A stretch of 64,000 nucleotides of DNA from JACCSI01 sp035575715 (lineage in GTDB: Bacteria; Acidobacteriota; Vicinamibacteria; Vicinamibacterales; UBA2999). The DNA lies in NCBI GenBank assembly GCA_035575715.1, contig DATLXN010000022.1, forward strand, positions 124,001 through 188,000, written 5' to 3'. A program made the translations under genes and the position numbers. The notes under the pieces were generated by a model that was given only the letters and a program-made list of their open reading frames with translations, was not told the origin of the DNA and searched no databases. Positions 54,207-62,702 of the stretch are shown here, one piece after another. How positions within the stretch are numbered: the stretch's first letter is position 1; the number at the start of each line of letters is the position of its first letter.

Positions 54207-55337
54207 TTAAGCCAGCCCGCCTTCTTTTTTGAAGGCTGCAACCTCCGCGGCAGTAACCTTGACCGGCACCGGCTTCGGATTGGAACCGCCCTTCGCATCG
54301 CGTTCAGGGTCGATCAATCGGGGGCCACCCGAGGCCGAGGCTTGCGCCGATTTCTTTTCATCGCCGCCGGTCGGCATCAAGCGCCCGAGCCCGAAACCGC
54401 GCTTCTTCGGTTCCTCTTTTTTCGGGTCTTCCTTCTTCGCCGCAGCAGGCGTCTCGCCGCCGCCCGCCAATCCCGCGGCGCCGGCATCGACGACGGCAAT
54501 GGCGGTCAGGGCGACCGGGGTGTAGGGGATGTTCTTTCTATAGCGGTCGGCCACGGTGGCAGCGGCGACGAGCTTCTGCGACGCGATCTGTTTGGGCAGA
54601 CGCTGCAGGCGTTCGGTCATCTCCGGGTGTGACGCGAACAAGCCGCGCTTTTCTTTCGAGTCCTTGTTGCGTTCCTGCAGGCGGGTCAGGAAACGGTGCA
54701 GCCCGAGTGGTCCGTAACCCACGTTGTTCGCCGCGATGACGCCCTTGTCATCGCTCTCGTGCTCTTCGCCGCGGCCAAAACCCTTGTCAATGATGTCGAG
54801 ATAAACGTTCTCGACCACCCGATTGAGCAGCGCAGCGTTGCCCGACAACTTTTCGTCGGCACCCATCTGGATCGACTTGTTCTTCTGGATGGCGCGAATG
54901 GTGTGCTTCTCGGTGACGTGACTGATCTCGTGGCCGAGCACGCCGGCAAGTTCGGCCTCGTCCTGGATCAAGGCGAGCGCGCCGCGGGTGATATGGACGA
55001 AGCCGCCGGGTGTCGCAAAGGCGTTCACGGCGTCGGTGTCGAGCACGATAAATTGCCACGGCACATCGGGCTTGCCGGCCGCCTCCGCGACCGCGGTGCC
55101 GACCAGCGTCACGTAACGGTGCACCGCCGGATTCTGCACCACCCCGTATCGAGTGCGCACCAGATCACTGACGCCGGCGCCAATCGCCTGCTCCTCTGCG
55201 TCGGTGACCTGCAGCTCACGAACCTGTTGGGCGCGTCTGACTGCGCCGCCGATCCGTCCAAGCTGTTCTCGCTCCTCCGCCGCTCCAGGCATTGCCGCAC
55301 TGACGCAGAGCATCGCCGCCACCACTGCTCGTTTCAT
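54207..55337 (-). CDS. M48-family metalloprotease, secreted or membrane-associated
   Basis: 376 residues with a signal peptide (MKRAVVAAMLCVSAAMPGAA). HEISH in GVLGHEISHVTEKH supplies the HExxH zinc site and a later Glu is expected. This is the BepA/YcaL-like M48 type of periplasmic quality-control proteases. The C-terminal 90 residues are a Lys/Glu/Pro-rich disordered tail (AAAKKEDPKKEEPKKRGFGL). The ATG overlaps the cyclase stop by 4 nt. Confidence 0.88.
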   Translation of the reverse strand: MKRAVVAAMLCVSAAMPGAAEEREQLGRIGGAVRRAQQVRELQVTDAEEQAIGAGVSDLVRTRYGVVQNPAVHRYVTLVGTAVAEAAGKPDVPWQFIVLDTDAVNAFATPGGFVHITRGALALIQDEAELAGVLGHEISHVTEKHTIRAIQKNKSIQMGADEKLSGNAALLNRVVENVYLDIIDKGFGRGEEHESDDKGVIAANNVGYGPLGLHRFLTRLQERNKDSKEKRGLFASHPEMTERLQRLPKQIASQKLVAAATVADRYRKNIPYTPVALTAIAVVDAGAAGLAGGGETPAAAKKEDPKKEEPKKRGFGLGRLMPTGGDEKKSAQASASGGPRLIDPERDAKGGSNPKPVPVKVTAAEVAAFKKEGGLA

Positions 55338-57301
55338 GATGATTTGACCTCGTAGATTGCGACCGGACGCGACTTGCCTTTCACCACGACCTCGCCGAGG
55401 GGACGCATATCATATCGCCCTTTCAGCGCCGCTCGTGTCGCCTCGCTGATGATGATGCGCGACCCGTAATCCTTGTTCAATGACTCCAGCCGCGCGCCCA
55501 GATTCACTGCGTCGCCGATCACCGTGTAGCTCATGATCGTGTCGGAGCCGATGTTGCCGGCGACCATCTCGCCGGTCGAAATGCCAATACCGATATCGAG
55601 CACTGGCCGCCCCGCGGCGGCCCACCCGGCGTTGAGTTGTTCGAGCGCTGTGGTCATCGCCAGTGCGGCTTGCACCGCATGCTCGGCGTGGTCCGAATCA
55701 TCCAGCGGGGCGCCAAACAGCCCCATCACCATGTCGCCGACGAACTTATCGAGCGTTCCGCGATGGGCGAACAGGACTTGGACCATCCGCGAGAAATATT
55801 CGTTGAGCTGACCAACGACTTCTTCCGGCGTCGCACGCTCGGACATCGCGGTAAAGCCGCGCACATCCGAGAACAACACGGTCATCGTCCGGCGCCGGCC
55901 GCCGAGTGCGGCGCGGTCGGGATCGGCGAGCAATTGTTCGTAAACGTCCTTCGGCACGTAGCGCGAGAACAGCCGTTTGACCTGCCGCTTCTCGCGGCCT
56001 TCGACGAAGTACTGCCAGGCGAGCTGGCCGACAAACGCGAGGGCCAGCGCGAGCAACGGCATGACCAGTGGCATCCAGGTGCCGCTGGCAAATTGCTGCA
56101 CGCTCCACCAGGCCGCAGCGGCTGCGAGACCACCTGCCACCAGACCAGTGAGCCAGATGCTGCCGAGCGCCCCGGACGCGCCGACGATAACCGCGCCGGC
56201 AATCGCCACCGCTCCTGCCCGGCCGGCAGACATCGGCGCGATCGTGCGATCACCCAGCAACCCGTCGATGATGTTCGCGTGAATCTCCGCACCCGGCATG
56301 ACCAGGCCAAACGGCGAGGTGAAGATGTCGTGCGTGCCTGACGCGGTCGCACCAATCACCACGATCTTGTCTCGGAAGATCGCCGGGTCAAGCTCCGGCT
56401 TCTCGCCCGCCAGGATCTGTTGTTCCGAATAGAACAATGAATAGAACGAGAACTCGCGGAACGTTGCTGGGCCGTCGGGATTGAACGACGGCCCGCGATA
56501 GGGAATCAGGGCGCGACAGGCGGTCGCCGTGCCGCCGTCAGCAAGAGCGATCCGCTCATGAAGCAGGGGCGTGCGTTTTGTGTGCGCCTGCCCCGCTGCG
56601 GCGGTTGTCGCGATGGCCAGCGACGGCACCGTGCGTTCTCCGACGCGCACGAAGGGCACCGTGCGACGCACCGGGCCATCGTCATCAAGAATTGTGTAGG
56701 TGTGGCCGATTGCGCGCGCGGCCTGCGCCAGTTCCGCATAGGGCGGAATCAGCAGCGGTCTCGGCTCCGCGCATCCGGTCGCATCTCCGGCTGTTGGCAG
56801 CGACGGGATGTTGTCGAGCGGCGCAACCATCTGCTTCGTCGCATCCACGAGACCTTCGTTCTTGGCGTCGGCCCCAAGGACGACGTTGCCGGCCTTTGCC
56901 ACGGACTCGGCGAAAGCGCGATCCGACTGTGAGCCAGTCCACTCCTGGCCATCGACATCGAAGCGCCGGATGTCCCGTTCGGTGAACAGGCCGTCATACA
57001 CGACCAGCTTCGCGCCGCCGCGCGCGAGGAAGTCGACGACGTGTGCATGCACCAATCGCGGCCACGGCCAACGACCGACGACCGACTCGAGTCGCTGGAT
57101 GCTGTCGTCGTTCATGGCGACGATGACAACCGCGTCGCTCGGCTGTGTAGAGCGGGCCGTGAGCCGGGTGCGCCAGTCGTAGCTCGCGAGTTCGAGGCGT
57201 TCGACGACGGCGGTTCGAGCGAGGAGCAAGCAGAAGAGAGCGGCCGTGACGCCGATCGCGGCGCCGGTGAGAAGCTTGGCGGGCCAGTGATGGTCCGTCA
57301 C
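55334..57301 (-). CDS. CHASE2-domain adenylate/guanylate cyclase
   Basis: 655 residues. N-terminal membrane segment (GAAIGVTAALFCLLLART), extracytoplasmic CHASE2 domain (about 40-345), three membrane segments near 360-440 and a class III cyclase domain from about 465. Both metal-binding Asp are visible in FSDVRGFTAMSERA and KFVGDMVMGLFG. It would turn an outside signal into cAMP or cGMP. Overlaps the PIN gene end and the M48 start by 4 nt each. The nearby channel with a cNMP-binding domain is the obvious candidate effector (inference). Confidence 0.92.
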   Translation of the reverse strand: MTDHHWPAKLLTGAAIGVTAALFCLLLARTAVVERLELASYDWRTRLTARSTQPSDAVVIVAMNDDSIQRLESVVGRWPWPRLVHAHVVDFLARGGAKLVVYDGLFTERDIRRFDVDGQEWTGSQSDRAFAESVAKAGNVVLGADAKNEGLVDATKQMVAPLDNIPSLPTAGDATGCAEPRPLLIPPYAELAQAARAIGHTYTILDDDGPVRRTVPFVRVGERTVPSLAIATTAAAGQAHTKRTPLLHERIALADGGTATACRALIPYRGPSFNPDGPATFREFSFYSLFYSEQQILAGEKPELDPAIFRDKIVVIGATASGTHDIFTSPFGLVMPGAEIHANIIDGLLGDRTIAPMSAGRAGAVAIAGAVIVGASGALGSIWLTGLVAGGLAAAAAWWSVQQFASGTWMPLVMPLLALALAFVGQLAWQYFVEGREKRQVKRLFSRYVPKDVYEQLLADPDRAALGGRRRTMTVLFSDVRGFTAMSERATPEEVVGQLNEYFSRMVQVLFAHRGTLDKFVGDMVMGLFGAPLDDSDHAEHAVQAALAMTTALEQLNAGWAAAGRPVLDIGIGISTGEMVAGNIGSDTIMSYTVIGDAVNLGARLESLNKDYGSRIIISEATRAALKGRYDMRPLGEVVVKGKSRPVAIYEVKSS

Positions 57302-57666
57302 AGGGGGATGACGTCGCTCCCCGGGAGGCGCGACAACAGCGCCTGGTCACCGGTGGCCAGTTTCCAGCGCCGGACACGCGCGTGAGCGACCAACAGGCGA
57401 TCGAACGGGTCGCGCGTCCACCCCAGCTCGGTCGCCTCGGCGAACCATGGCCCTGCGGGTGGTTCGTCGTATTGCCAGCGCGGATCGGCGGTCACTTGAG
57501 CAATCGCATCGCCGTCCGACACCGCGATCCTTCCGGCTTCGAGCAGGAACTGCAACTCGAGCAGGCTCGCCGGCGACATGTAGAGCCTGGCCCGGCGCTC
57601 GAGCGCTCGTGCACGCTTATGGCGCTGCAAGAGCCAGATGATCGCGTTGGTGTCGAGGAGAATCAT
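57298..57666 (-). CDS. PIN-domain toxin-like ribonuclease
   Basis: 122 residues. PIN/VapC signature: LLDTNAIIWLL with the first acidic residue, SLLELQFL with Glu, and TRDPFDRLLVAHA with the later Asp pair. VapC-type toxins cleave tRNA or rRNA. It is translationally coupled to the upstream antitoxin (4-nt overlap) and to the downstream CHASE2 cyclase (4-nt overlap), so it is part of a larger operon. The frame extends upstream, but ATG 57666 fits the fold. Confidence 0.9.
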   Translation of the reverse strand: MILLDTNAIIWLLQRHKRARALERRARLYMSPASLLELQFLLEAGRIAVSDGDAIAQVTADPRWQYDEPPAGPWFAEATELGWTRDPFDRLLVAHARVRRWKLATGDQALLSRLPGSDVIPL

Positions 57667-57920
57667 CGCCGCTTGCGCGACGTCCGCGACGGGCGCAGCC
57701 GCAAGCCGCGCGGGCCGTGGTCCCACGTCCACTCGCCGCCGAGAATACCGGCGTGCACCCGGCTGAAGAAGGGCCGGTCCGCAGACGGCGTAGGCTCGGC
57801 GGGCTCGGCACGGAGCACGAACCGGACGCCATGGCGCTCGATGAAAACGGGGTCGCCTTGTTCGGCGCGATCGAGCAACTGGCCGAACTGAGCACGGGCT
57901 TCCGCTACCCTGAAGTTCAT
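57663..57920 (-). CDS. Phd/YefM-family antitoxin
   Basis: 85 residues beginning MNFRVAEARAQFGQLLDRAEQ, the Phd-like DNA-binding and dimerisation pattern, followed by DPVFIERHGVRFVL and a C-terminal Arg/Gly-rich tail that should bind the PIN toxin. ATG 57920 matches the usual start of this family; the longer frame from 57974 does not. A TACAAT box 5 nt upstream and a TGTACA-TC-TGTACA operator overlap, so the pair probably represses itself. Confidence 0.88.
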   Translation of the reverse strand: MNFRVAEARAQFGQLLDRAEQGDPVFIERHGVRFVLRAEPAEPTPSADRPFFSRVHAGILGGEWTWDHGPRGLRLRPSRTSRKRR

Positions 57921-57927
57921 GAGCGAT

Positions 57928-57941
57928 TGTACATCTGTACA
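57928..57941. promoter_or_regulatory. Operator-like TGTACA-TC-TGTACA over the antitoxin -10 box
   Basis: Two self-complementary TGTACA hexamers separated by 2 nt, overlapping the TACAAT box (57926-57931, minus strand) that lies 5 nt before the antitoxin ATG. Placement suits autorepression by the antitoxin or the complex. Confidence 0.7.
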
Positions 57942-58015
57942 CCGATTCGCCCAGCACCTGATCAGCCGAATCACCGCGCGGGCGGAGGATAGCGGGGTGG
58001 TGGAAGGAGGTGCGT

Positions 58016-58090
58016 TGGTACCGGTACGGGGATTCGAACCCCGGTCCCGTGGCTGAGAACCACGTGTCCTGACCCCTAGACGATACCGGC
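58016..58090 (-). tRNA. tRNA-Glu (anticodon CTC)
   Basis: 75-nt cloverleaf on the minus strand beginning GCCGGTATCGTC and ending in an encoded CCA. Anticodon stem CGTGG/CCACG with loop TTCTCAG gives anticodon CTC, reading GAG. TTCGAAT in the T loop and the Glu-type D arm (GTCTAGGGGTCAGGAC) support the identity. The terminal acceptor pair is a G-U wobble. It lies between the antitoxin gene and a hairpin-repeat array. Confidence 0.95.
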
Positions 58091-58116
58091 GCAGGGGGAA
58101 ACGGTGAGTATATCAA

Positions 58117-58316
58117 GGACCGCTTCGCGGTGGGACCCTTATAGGACCGCTGCGCAGTGGGACCCTGCGGGTCGGACCGGTCTCGCTACGCTCGCCGGTC
58201 GGAGGCTCGGCGTTCGCCTCGCCTTCACACCCGGGAGGGTCCCACACGAGCGAAGCGAGTGTTCCACCGCGGATCGGTCCGACCGCAGAGCGGTCCCACC
58301 GCAGAGCGGTCCCACC
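58117..58316 (+). repeat. Array of GC-rich hairpins (GGACCGC...GCGGTGGGACC type)
   Basis: Successive palindromes: GGACCGCTTCGCGGTGGGAC, GGACCGCTGCGCAGTGGGAC, CGGTCTCGCTACGCTCGCCG, ACACGAGCGAAGCGAGTGTT and two ACCGCAGAGCGGTCCC units. Related to the repeats at 41845-41973 and 42725-42813. It fills the gap between tRNA-Glu and the M23 gene. Confidence 0.75.
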
Positions 58317-58327
58317 TAAGGGTCCGC

Positions 58328-58333
58328 TATGAT
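58328..58333 (+). promoter_or_regulatory. Leaderless-type -10 box for the M23 gene
   Basis: TATGAT, 6 nt before the ATG at 58340, directly after the hairpin array. Confidence 0.5.
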
Positions 58334-58339
58334 CACGCG

Positions 58340-59734
58340 ATGCGCTTTCTTATTCGAGCTCTGCTGTTTCTCCTGATCATCGGCGCCCTTGCCCTCGGCG
58401 GCGCGTATCTCGTGGCCGGCATGCAAGCCGGACCGACCCTTGAAATCAAATCCCCCGACAAGTACGTCGGTCAGAACTCGCAACTCGAATTTCTCGTGGA
58501 AGCGCCTGACGGACAGTTCTCGCGCGTCGAAGCGACCATCGAGCAGGAAGGCGCGACGACCAGCGTGTTCTCGCTCGACCCCGCAAACGCGCCTCCGAGC
58601 GAAGTCAAACAGGAGTCGGCAAACCGGATGTGGATCATCCGGCCGATCGGCAAACAGGCCATCCCGAATCTCAAGGCCGGACCCGCGAAGCTGACAATCA
58701 CTGCCTCTCGGCCGGTCTTCTACGGCATCCGCAACAAAGAGACCAGCATCACGCGCGACCTCGAAGTGCGTCTCGAACAGCCGCGCGTCGCGGTCACCTC
58801 ACTGCACCACTTCATCAACGTCGGCGGCCCCGAGTTCGTGGTCATGCGCGCGACCCCACCCGATGTCAGCGCCGGTGTGCGGGTCGGCAACGTCGAGTAT
58901 CCGGCCTTTCCCGGAACTGCCGTCGGCATGACCGATCCCGCATTGCGCGTGGCGTTCTTCATTCTCGGCTACGACCAGGACCGCAATGCGCCGATCACGG
59001 TGTTTGCGAAAGACCTGGCCGGCAACGAAGCCACCGGCAACGTGGAGCGTCAGGTCACGCCGAAGTCATTTCTGAAGTCTCGCATCGAGATCGACGACAC
59101 CTTCCTGCAGCGGGTGGTGCCCGCAATCGCGCAGAACACGCCAGGCGGCGGCATCGATACGAGCAACCTGGTCGAAGGGTTTCTGAAAATCAATCGTGAC
59201 CTGCGCAAGGCCAACAACGCGACGATCACCGCGCTCGCCGCCAAGACGAAACCGGAAATGATGTGGCGCGAAGCCTTTGCGCCGATGGCCAACGCCGCCA
59301 TCGAATCGCGTTTCGCCGATTACCGCACCTACTACTACCAGGGCAAAGAGATCGATCAGCAGGTGCACCTGGGCTTCGACCTCGCGTCGCTGCAACAAGC
59401 CGCTGTCGAGGCGTCGAACCGCGGTGTCGTGCTGTTTGCCGACTTCCTCGGCATCTACGGCAACTGCGTCATCCTCGATCACGGCCTCGGCGTCCAGTCG
59501 TTGTATGCGCACATGTCAACAATGGACGTCAAGGTCGGCGATACGGTCGAGAAGAAGCAGGTCCTCGGTCGCACCGGAGCCACCGGACTGGCCGGCGGCG
59601 ACCACCTGCATTACACGCTGCTGATTAACGGGGTCTCTGTGAACCCGATCGAGCTGTGGGATCCGCATTGGATGGAAGACCGCGTGTTCCGTAAAATACG
59701 CGAGGCCGGCGGTCAAGCGCCGACTCTTAAGTAG
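58340..59734 (+). CDS. M23-family peptidoglycan endopeptidase
   Basis: 464 residues. N-terminal signal anchor (MRFLIRALLFLLIIGALALG), beta-rich middle region, and a C-terminal LytM/M23 domain with HLGFDLA (H-x4-D), LYAHMS and HLHY (H-x-H) supplying the zinc ligands. It would cleave peptide crosslinks in the cell wall or regulate an amidase. The frame is open upstream through the hairpin array, but ATG 58340 has the TATGAT box at 6 nt and a signal sequence. Confidence 0.9.
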   Translation: MRFLIRALLFLLIIGALALGGAYLVAGMQAGPTLEIKSPDKYVGQNSQLEFLVEAPDGQFSRVEATIEQEGATTSVFSLDPANAPPSEVKQESANRMWIIRPIGKQAIPNLKAGPAKLTITASRPVFYGIRNKETSITRDLEVRLEQPRVAVTSLHHFINVGGPEFVVMRATPPDVSAGVRVGNVEYPAFPGTAVGMTDPALRVAFFILGYDQDRNAPITVFAKDLAGNEATGNVERQVTPKSFLKSRIEIDDTFLQRVVPAIAQNTPGGGIDTSNLVEGFLKINRDLRKANNATITALAAKTKPEMMWREAFAPMANAAIESRFADYRTYYYQGKEIDQQVHLGFDLASLQQAAVEASNRGVVLFADFLGIYGNCVILDHGLGVQSLYAHMSTMDVKVGDTVEKKQVLGRTGATGLAGGDHLHYTLLINGVSVNPIELWDPHWMEDRVFRKIREAGGQAPTLK

Positions 59735-59789
59735 CGCTGGGTTTTAGCGCCGCGATCACTCCGCGATCTCGCGATCATCCAGCGCGACC

Positions 59790-59795
59790 TATAAT
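59790..59795 (+). promoter_or_regulatory. -10 box of the lipoprotein-heme O synthase operon
   Basis: TATAAT, 8 nt before the GTG at 59804; no Shine-Dalgarno. Confidence 0.5.
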
Positions 59796-59803
59796 TGACC
59801 ATC

Positions 59804-60556
59804 GTGAAATTCTTCGCTGTTTTCTGCGCCGCCGCGGTGCTCGCATCGTGTTCGAATTCATCGCCTCGCAATGCACCCGCAGCAGCTCCAGCCCCGGCGG
59901 TCGATCCGGCAACGGTCGGCACCATCAGCGGCCAGGTGGTGCTCGAGGGGACCGCTCCAGGGATGGATGTCATCCGGCTCGATGGCGATCCGAAATGCGT
60001 GGCGCTGTCGCTCGGCGAGGAGCGACGGACCGAACATCTCGTCGTCGGTGAGGGCAATCGGCTCCGCAACGTCTTTGTCTACGTCAAGGACGGCCTGCAG
60101 GGCGGCCTCTACCCTGTTCCCGCGGAACCGGTGGTGCTCGATCAGCAGAAGTGCTGGTACGTGCCGCGCGTGATCGGCGTGCAGGTTGGCCAGCAGCTCA
60201 CCATTCGCAACAGCGATCCGTTGCTGCACAACGTCCGCGCCGAAGGGCAGATCAATCAGCCCTTCGATGTCGGGACGCCGATTCAAGGCATGGAAGTGAA
60301 GCGCACGTTCTCGACGCGCGAAGTCATGGTGCCTTTCAAGTGCAACGTCCATGCATGGATGAACGCGTTTGTCGGCGTCGTCGAGCACCCGTTCTTCGCT
60401 GTCACCGACAGCGACGGTCGCTTCGCGATTCCGAAGCTCCCGCCAGGCACCTACACACTCGAAATCTGGCACGAGCGTCTCGGTCTGCAAACTCAACAAG
60501 TGACCGTCGCGGCGAAAGGTACCAAGGACGTCACGTTTACCTACAAGGCGTCGTGA
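59804..60556 (+). CDS. Lipoprotein with cupredoxin-like and carboxypeptidase-regulatory-like domains
   Basis: 250 residues. Lipobox LASCSNS after a short signal peptide (MKFFAVFCAAAVLASC). The middle part has a plastocyanin-like pattern ending in VMVPFKCNVHAWM, where Cys and His could bind copper, and the C-terminal region (FAVTDSDGRFAIPKLPPGTY) is a CarboxypepD_reg-like beta domain. Its position directly before heme O synthase suggests a link to respiratory cytochrome oxidase (inference). GTG 59804 chosen for the lipobox spacing; the longer frame starts at a TTG. Confidence 0.78.
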   Translation: MKFFAVFCAAAVLASCSNSSPRNAPAAAPAPAVDPATVGTISGQVVLEGTAPGMDVIRLDGDPKCVALSLGEERRTEHLVVGEGNRLRNVFVYVKDGLQGGLYPVPAEPVVLDQQKCWYVPRVIGVQVGQQLTIRNSDPLLHNVRAEGQINQPFDVGTPIQGMEVKRTFSTREVMVPFKCNVHAWMNAFVGVVEHPFFAVTDSDGRFAIPKLPPGTYTLEIWHERLGLQTQQVTVAAKGTKDVTFTYKAS

Positions 60557-60557
60557 G

Positions 60558-61472
60558 GTGAAGGCTGCGCCGTACGACGCGACGACGGCGGTTGGCCCGG
60601 TGGCGCAAACGCGCGGCGCTGACTTTTTCTCGCTGACCAAGCCTCGCCTCAACTCGCTGGTGCTGGTCACCAGTGTGGCCGCCTATTACCTCGGCGACGG
60701 TCATCAGCTGCCCTGGACGCGTCTCCTTCACACCATCGTCGGCACAGCGCTGGTCGCTGGCGGCGCCTCGGCGCTCAATCAATTCTGGGAGAGAGACACC
60801 GACCGCCTGATGCGACGCACGCAAGCCCGGCCACTGCCCGATGGGCGCTTGCATCCGCAAGACGCGATGTGGTTTGGCATTGCGCTCACCGCCATTGGGG
60901 TCGCCCAGCTGGCGCTCGGCGTCAATCGCCTCACCGCGATCGTCGCGGCACTGACCGCGGCGAGTTACGTGCTGCTCTACACGCCACTGAAATTACGCAC
61001 CTCGCTGTCGACAATCGTCGGTGCAATTCCCGGCGCCTTGCCGGCCGTGATCGGCTGGACCGCGGCCACCAACACCTTGTCGATCGAAGGATGGGTCCTG
61101 TTCGGCATCGTCTTCATGTGGCAGATGCCGCACTTCCTGGCGATCGCGTGGATGTTTCGCGACGATTACGCGCGCGCGGGAATTCCGCTGTTACCAGTGA
61201 TTCAGCCCGATGGACGCACCACCGGCCAGCAGACGGTGGTCTACACGGCGGTGTTGATTCCGATCAGTTTCCTGCCTGCGGCCGTCGGCCTGGCGTCTGG
61301 CTATTACTTGTTCGGGGCGATGGCGCTTGGCGCCGTCCTGATGGTCATGAGTCTGGAGTTCGCGACGACCCGCTCGATGCCGGCGGCGCGCCGATTATTC
61401 TTCGCCACGATTTTGTATCTGCCACTGCTGTGGGTGGTGTTGCTGAGCGATCACTTTCTGAGGCTCGGATGA
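60558..61472 (+). CDS. ctaB: Protoheme IX farnesyltransferase (heme O synthase)
   Basis: 304 residues, GTG start. UbiA superfamily with nine membrane segments; the Asp-rich motif NQFWERDTDRLMRRTQARPL is the heme O synthase signature, with the second polar loop at IVFMWQMPHFLAIAWMFRDDYARAG. Attaches a farnesyl group to heme B for aa3/bo3 oxidases. It starts 1 nt after the lipoprotein stop and overlaps the DUF420 gene by 4 nt (ATGA). Confidence 0.93.
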   Translation: MKAAPYDATTAVGPVAQTRGADFFSLTKPRLNSLVLVTSVAAYYLGDGHQLPWTRLLHTIVGTALVAGGASALNQFWERDTDRLMRRTQARPLPDGRLHPQDAMWFGIALTAIGVAQLALGVNRLTAIVAALTAASYVLLYTPLKLRTSLSTIVGAIPGALPAVIGWTAATNTLSIEGWVLFGIVFMWQMPHFLAIAWMFRDDYARAGIPLLPVIQPDGRTTGQQTVVYTAVLIPISFLPAAVGLASGYYLFGAMALGAVLMVMSLEFATTRSMPAARRLFFATILYLPLLWVVLLSDHFLRLG

Positions 61473-61885
61473 TCGATTATCAGTCGCTGCCTGCGGTCAA
61501 TGCGACGCTCAACGCGATCGCGACGATGTTCCTGATGGCAGGATGGCTGTTCATTCGACGCCGGCAGATTACCCGTCATCGCTTCTGCATGCTGGGCGCG
61601 TTGGTCACCTCGGCATTGTTTCTGACGTCGTACCTCGTCTATCACGCCAACGTCGGCTCGATCCCTTTTCGCGGGGTCGGTGCAGTGAGGACGGTTTACT
61701 TCACGATCCTGATCACGCACATCATCCTGGCGGTGTTGATCGTGCCGTTGGCGCTGATCACGCTGTCGCGCGCGTTGGCGCAACGGTTCGATCGCCATCG
61801 CCAAATCGCGCGATGGACATTACCGATCTGGCTGTATGTGTCGGTGACCGGAGTGGTGATTTACCTGATGCTGTATCAAGTGTGA
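61469..61885 (+). CDS. DUF420 membrane protein
   Basis: 138 residues with four membrane segments (LNAIATMFLMAGWLFI, FCMLGALVTSALFLTSYLVY, TVYFTILITHIILAVLIVPLAL, WTLPIWLYVSVTGVVIYLML) and conserved His at RHRF and YHANVG. DUF420 proteins commonly sit next to cytochrome oxidase assembly genes, in agreement with ctaB here. Start fixed by the 4-nt overlap. Confidence 0.9.
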   Translation: MIDYQSLPAVNATLNAIATMFLMAGWLFIRRRQITRHRFCMLGALVTSALFLTSYLVYHANVGSIPFRGVGAVRTVYFTILITHIILAVLIVPLALITLSRALAQRFDRHRQIARWTLPIWLYVSVTGVVIYLMLYQV

Positions 61886-62267
61886 CATTTGAACTTAAGT
61901 GCTTTGTTTTCAATAGGTTACTGCTTCTATTGCGGCTCTTCAACTGACGTAGGTAGCTCATAGGTAGCTGGGGGGGCACACTTCGGTTCGGGTGGCTCAA
62001 TCGGCGCAAGAGCGGGGTCAGGACGCTTCTAACGCTCGAAATCGCTTCTCAGCGGCACTGGGAGGCTCTGAGGGGGCTTCTAGCTGCGAGTTCAGGCTTC
62101 GGTTTACTGCGTGCTGCGCGAGACTGGGCTTCGGCTATTGGAAAGGCTTCAAAGTCTCGTCTAGGACGATTTAAGCGATTTGTAGAGGCTTTCACGTGGC
62201 TGCGAAGAAGGCTGGCAGACGGGGCTAAGCTGAGGACGAGAAGCTGTGGAAGGTCGGACGCGGTTTC
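61886..62267. other. Compositionally distinct gap at the edge of an accessory segment
   Basis: No supported gene. The first 60 nt are AT-richer than the rest of the window (TTAAGTGCTTTGTTTTCAAT), then a short GGTAGCT direct duplication near 61950-61970 and several GCTTC-rich units. A fragment starting with GTG 62196 reads VAAKKAGRRG and hits TAA at 62226-62228 in the frame of the downstream endonuclease-like piece. Confidence 0.5.
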
Positions 62268-62702
62268 GTGGTGCGCGATCTGCCGTGGAGCGAAGAACAG
62301 CTCAGGAAGATCCCGTCATTTGAGTTTGAAAATTGGGCGGTGATCGCGCTTGGCGGTATCCCGAATAAAACACAAGTCGGGGACATGGGCATTGACGGCA
62401 GAATTTATCCAGTGAGCGCCGCACCGTCAAAGGCCGCGAAGGACACGGGCCATCTCGATTTTATGGATACGTGGTATCCCGTCCAGGTGAAACAGAAGGA
62501 CAAGGTCGGTCGGCCAGACATCGACTCGTTTGAGGCAATGATGACTCGGGCCGATCGGACGAAAGGGTTCTTTGTGTCGTTCGATTACTCCCGTGATGCG
62601 CTGGCCGAAATCGACGCGTTCTTTCGCAAGAGCGGCAAGGTGATCATCCCGCTGACGGTGAACGAAATACTTAACGAGCAGATAGCGCGAAAACTGTCGT
62701 GA
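62268..62702 (+). CDS. Restriction endonuclease-like (Mrr-type) fragment, probably the C-terminal piece of a DNA methyltransferase
   Basis: 144 residues. FENWAVIALGGIPN, MGIDGRI and WYPVQVKQKDKVGRPDID together give the D...Q-x-K pattern of a PD-(D/E)xK nuclease of the Mrr type. Sequences like this usually form the C-terminal domain of larger site-specific DNA methyltransferases. Here the frame is cut by TAA at 62226 just upstream and no methyltransferase domain is present, so it is likely a remnant or a detached domain. GTG start is nominal. Confidence 0.65.
   Translation: MVRDLPWSEEQLRKIPSFEFENWAVIALGGIPNKTQVGDMGIDGRIYPVSAAPSKAAKDTGHLDFMDTWYPVQVKQKDKVGRPDIDSFEAMMTRADRTKGFFVSFDYSRDALAEIDAFFRKSGKVIIPLTVNEILNEQIARKLS

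Noticed and set aside
54219..54236. GCCTTC-TTTTTT-GAAGGC palindrome as a terminator for the M48 gene
   Set aside because: It lies within the last codons of the gene (KKEGG tail), and on the coding strand the hairpin is not followed by a U-run.
62026..62260. Open plus-strand stretch without ATG upstream of the endonuclease-like fragment
   Set aside because: About 75 codons are open, but no start codon with a ribosome-binding site and no recognisable motif support coding.
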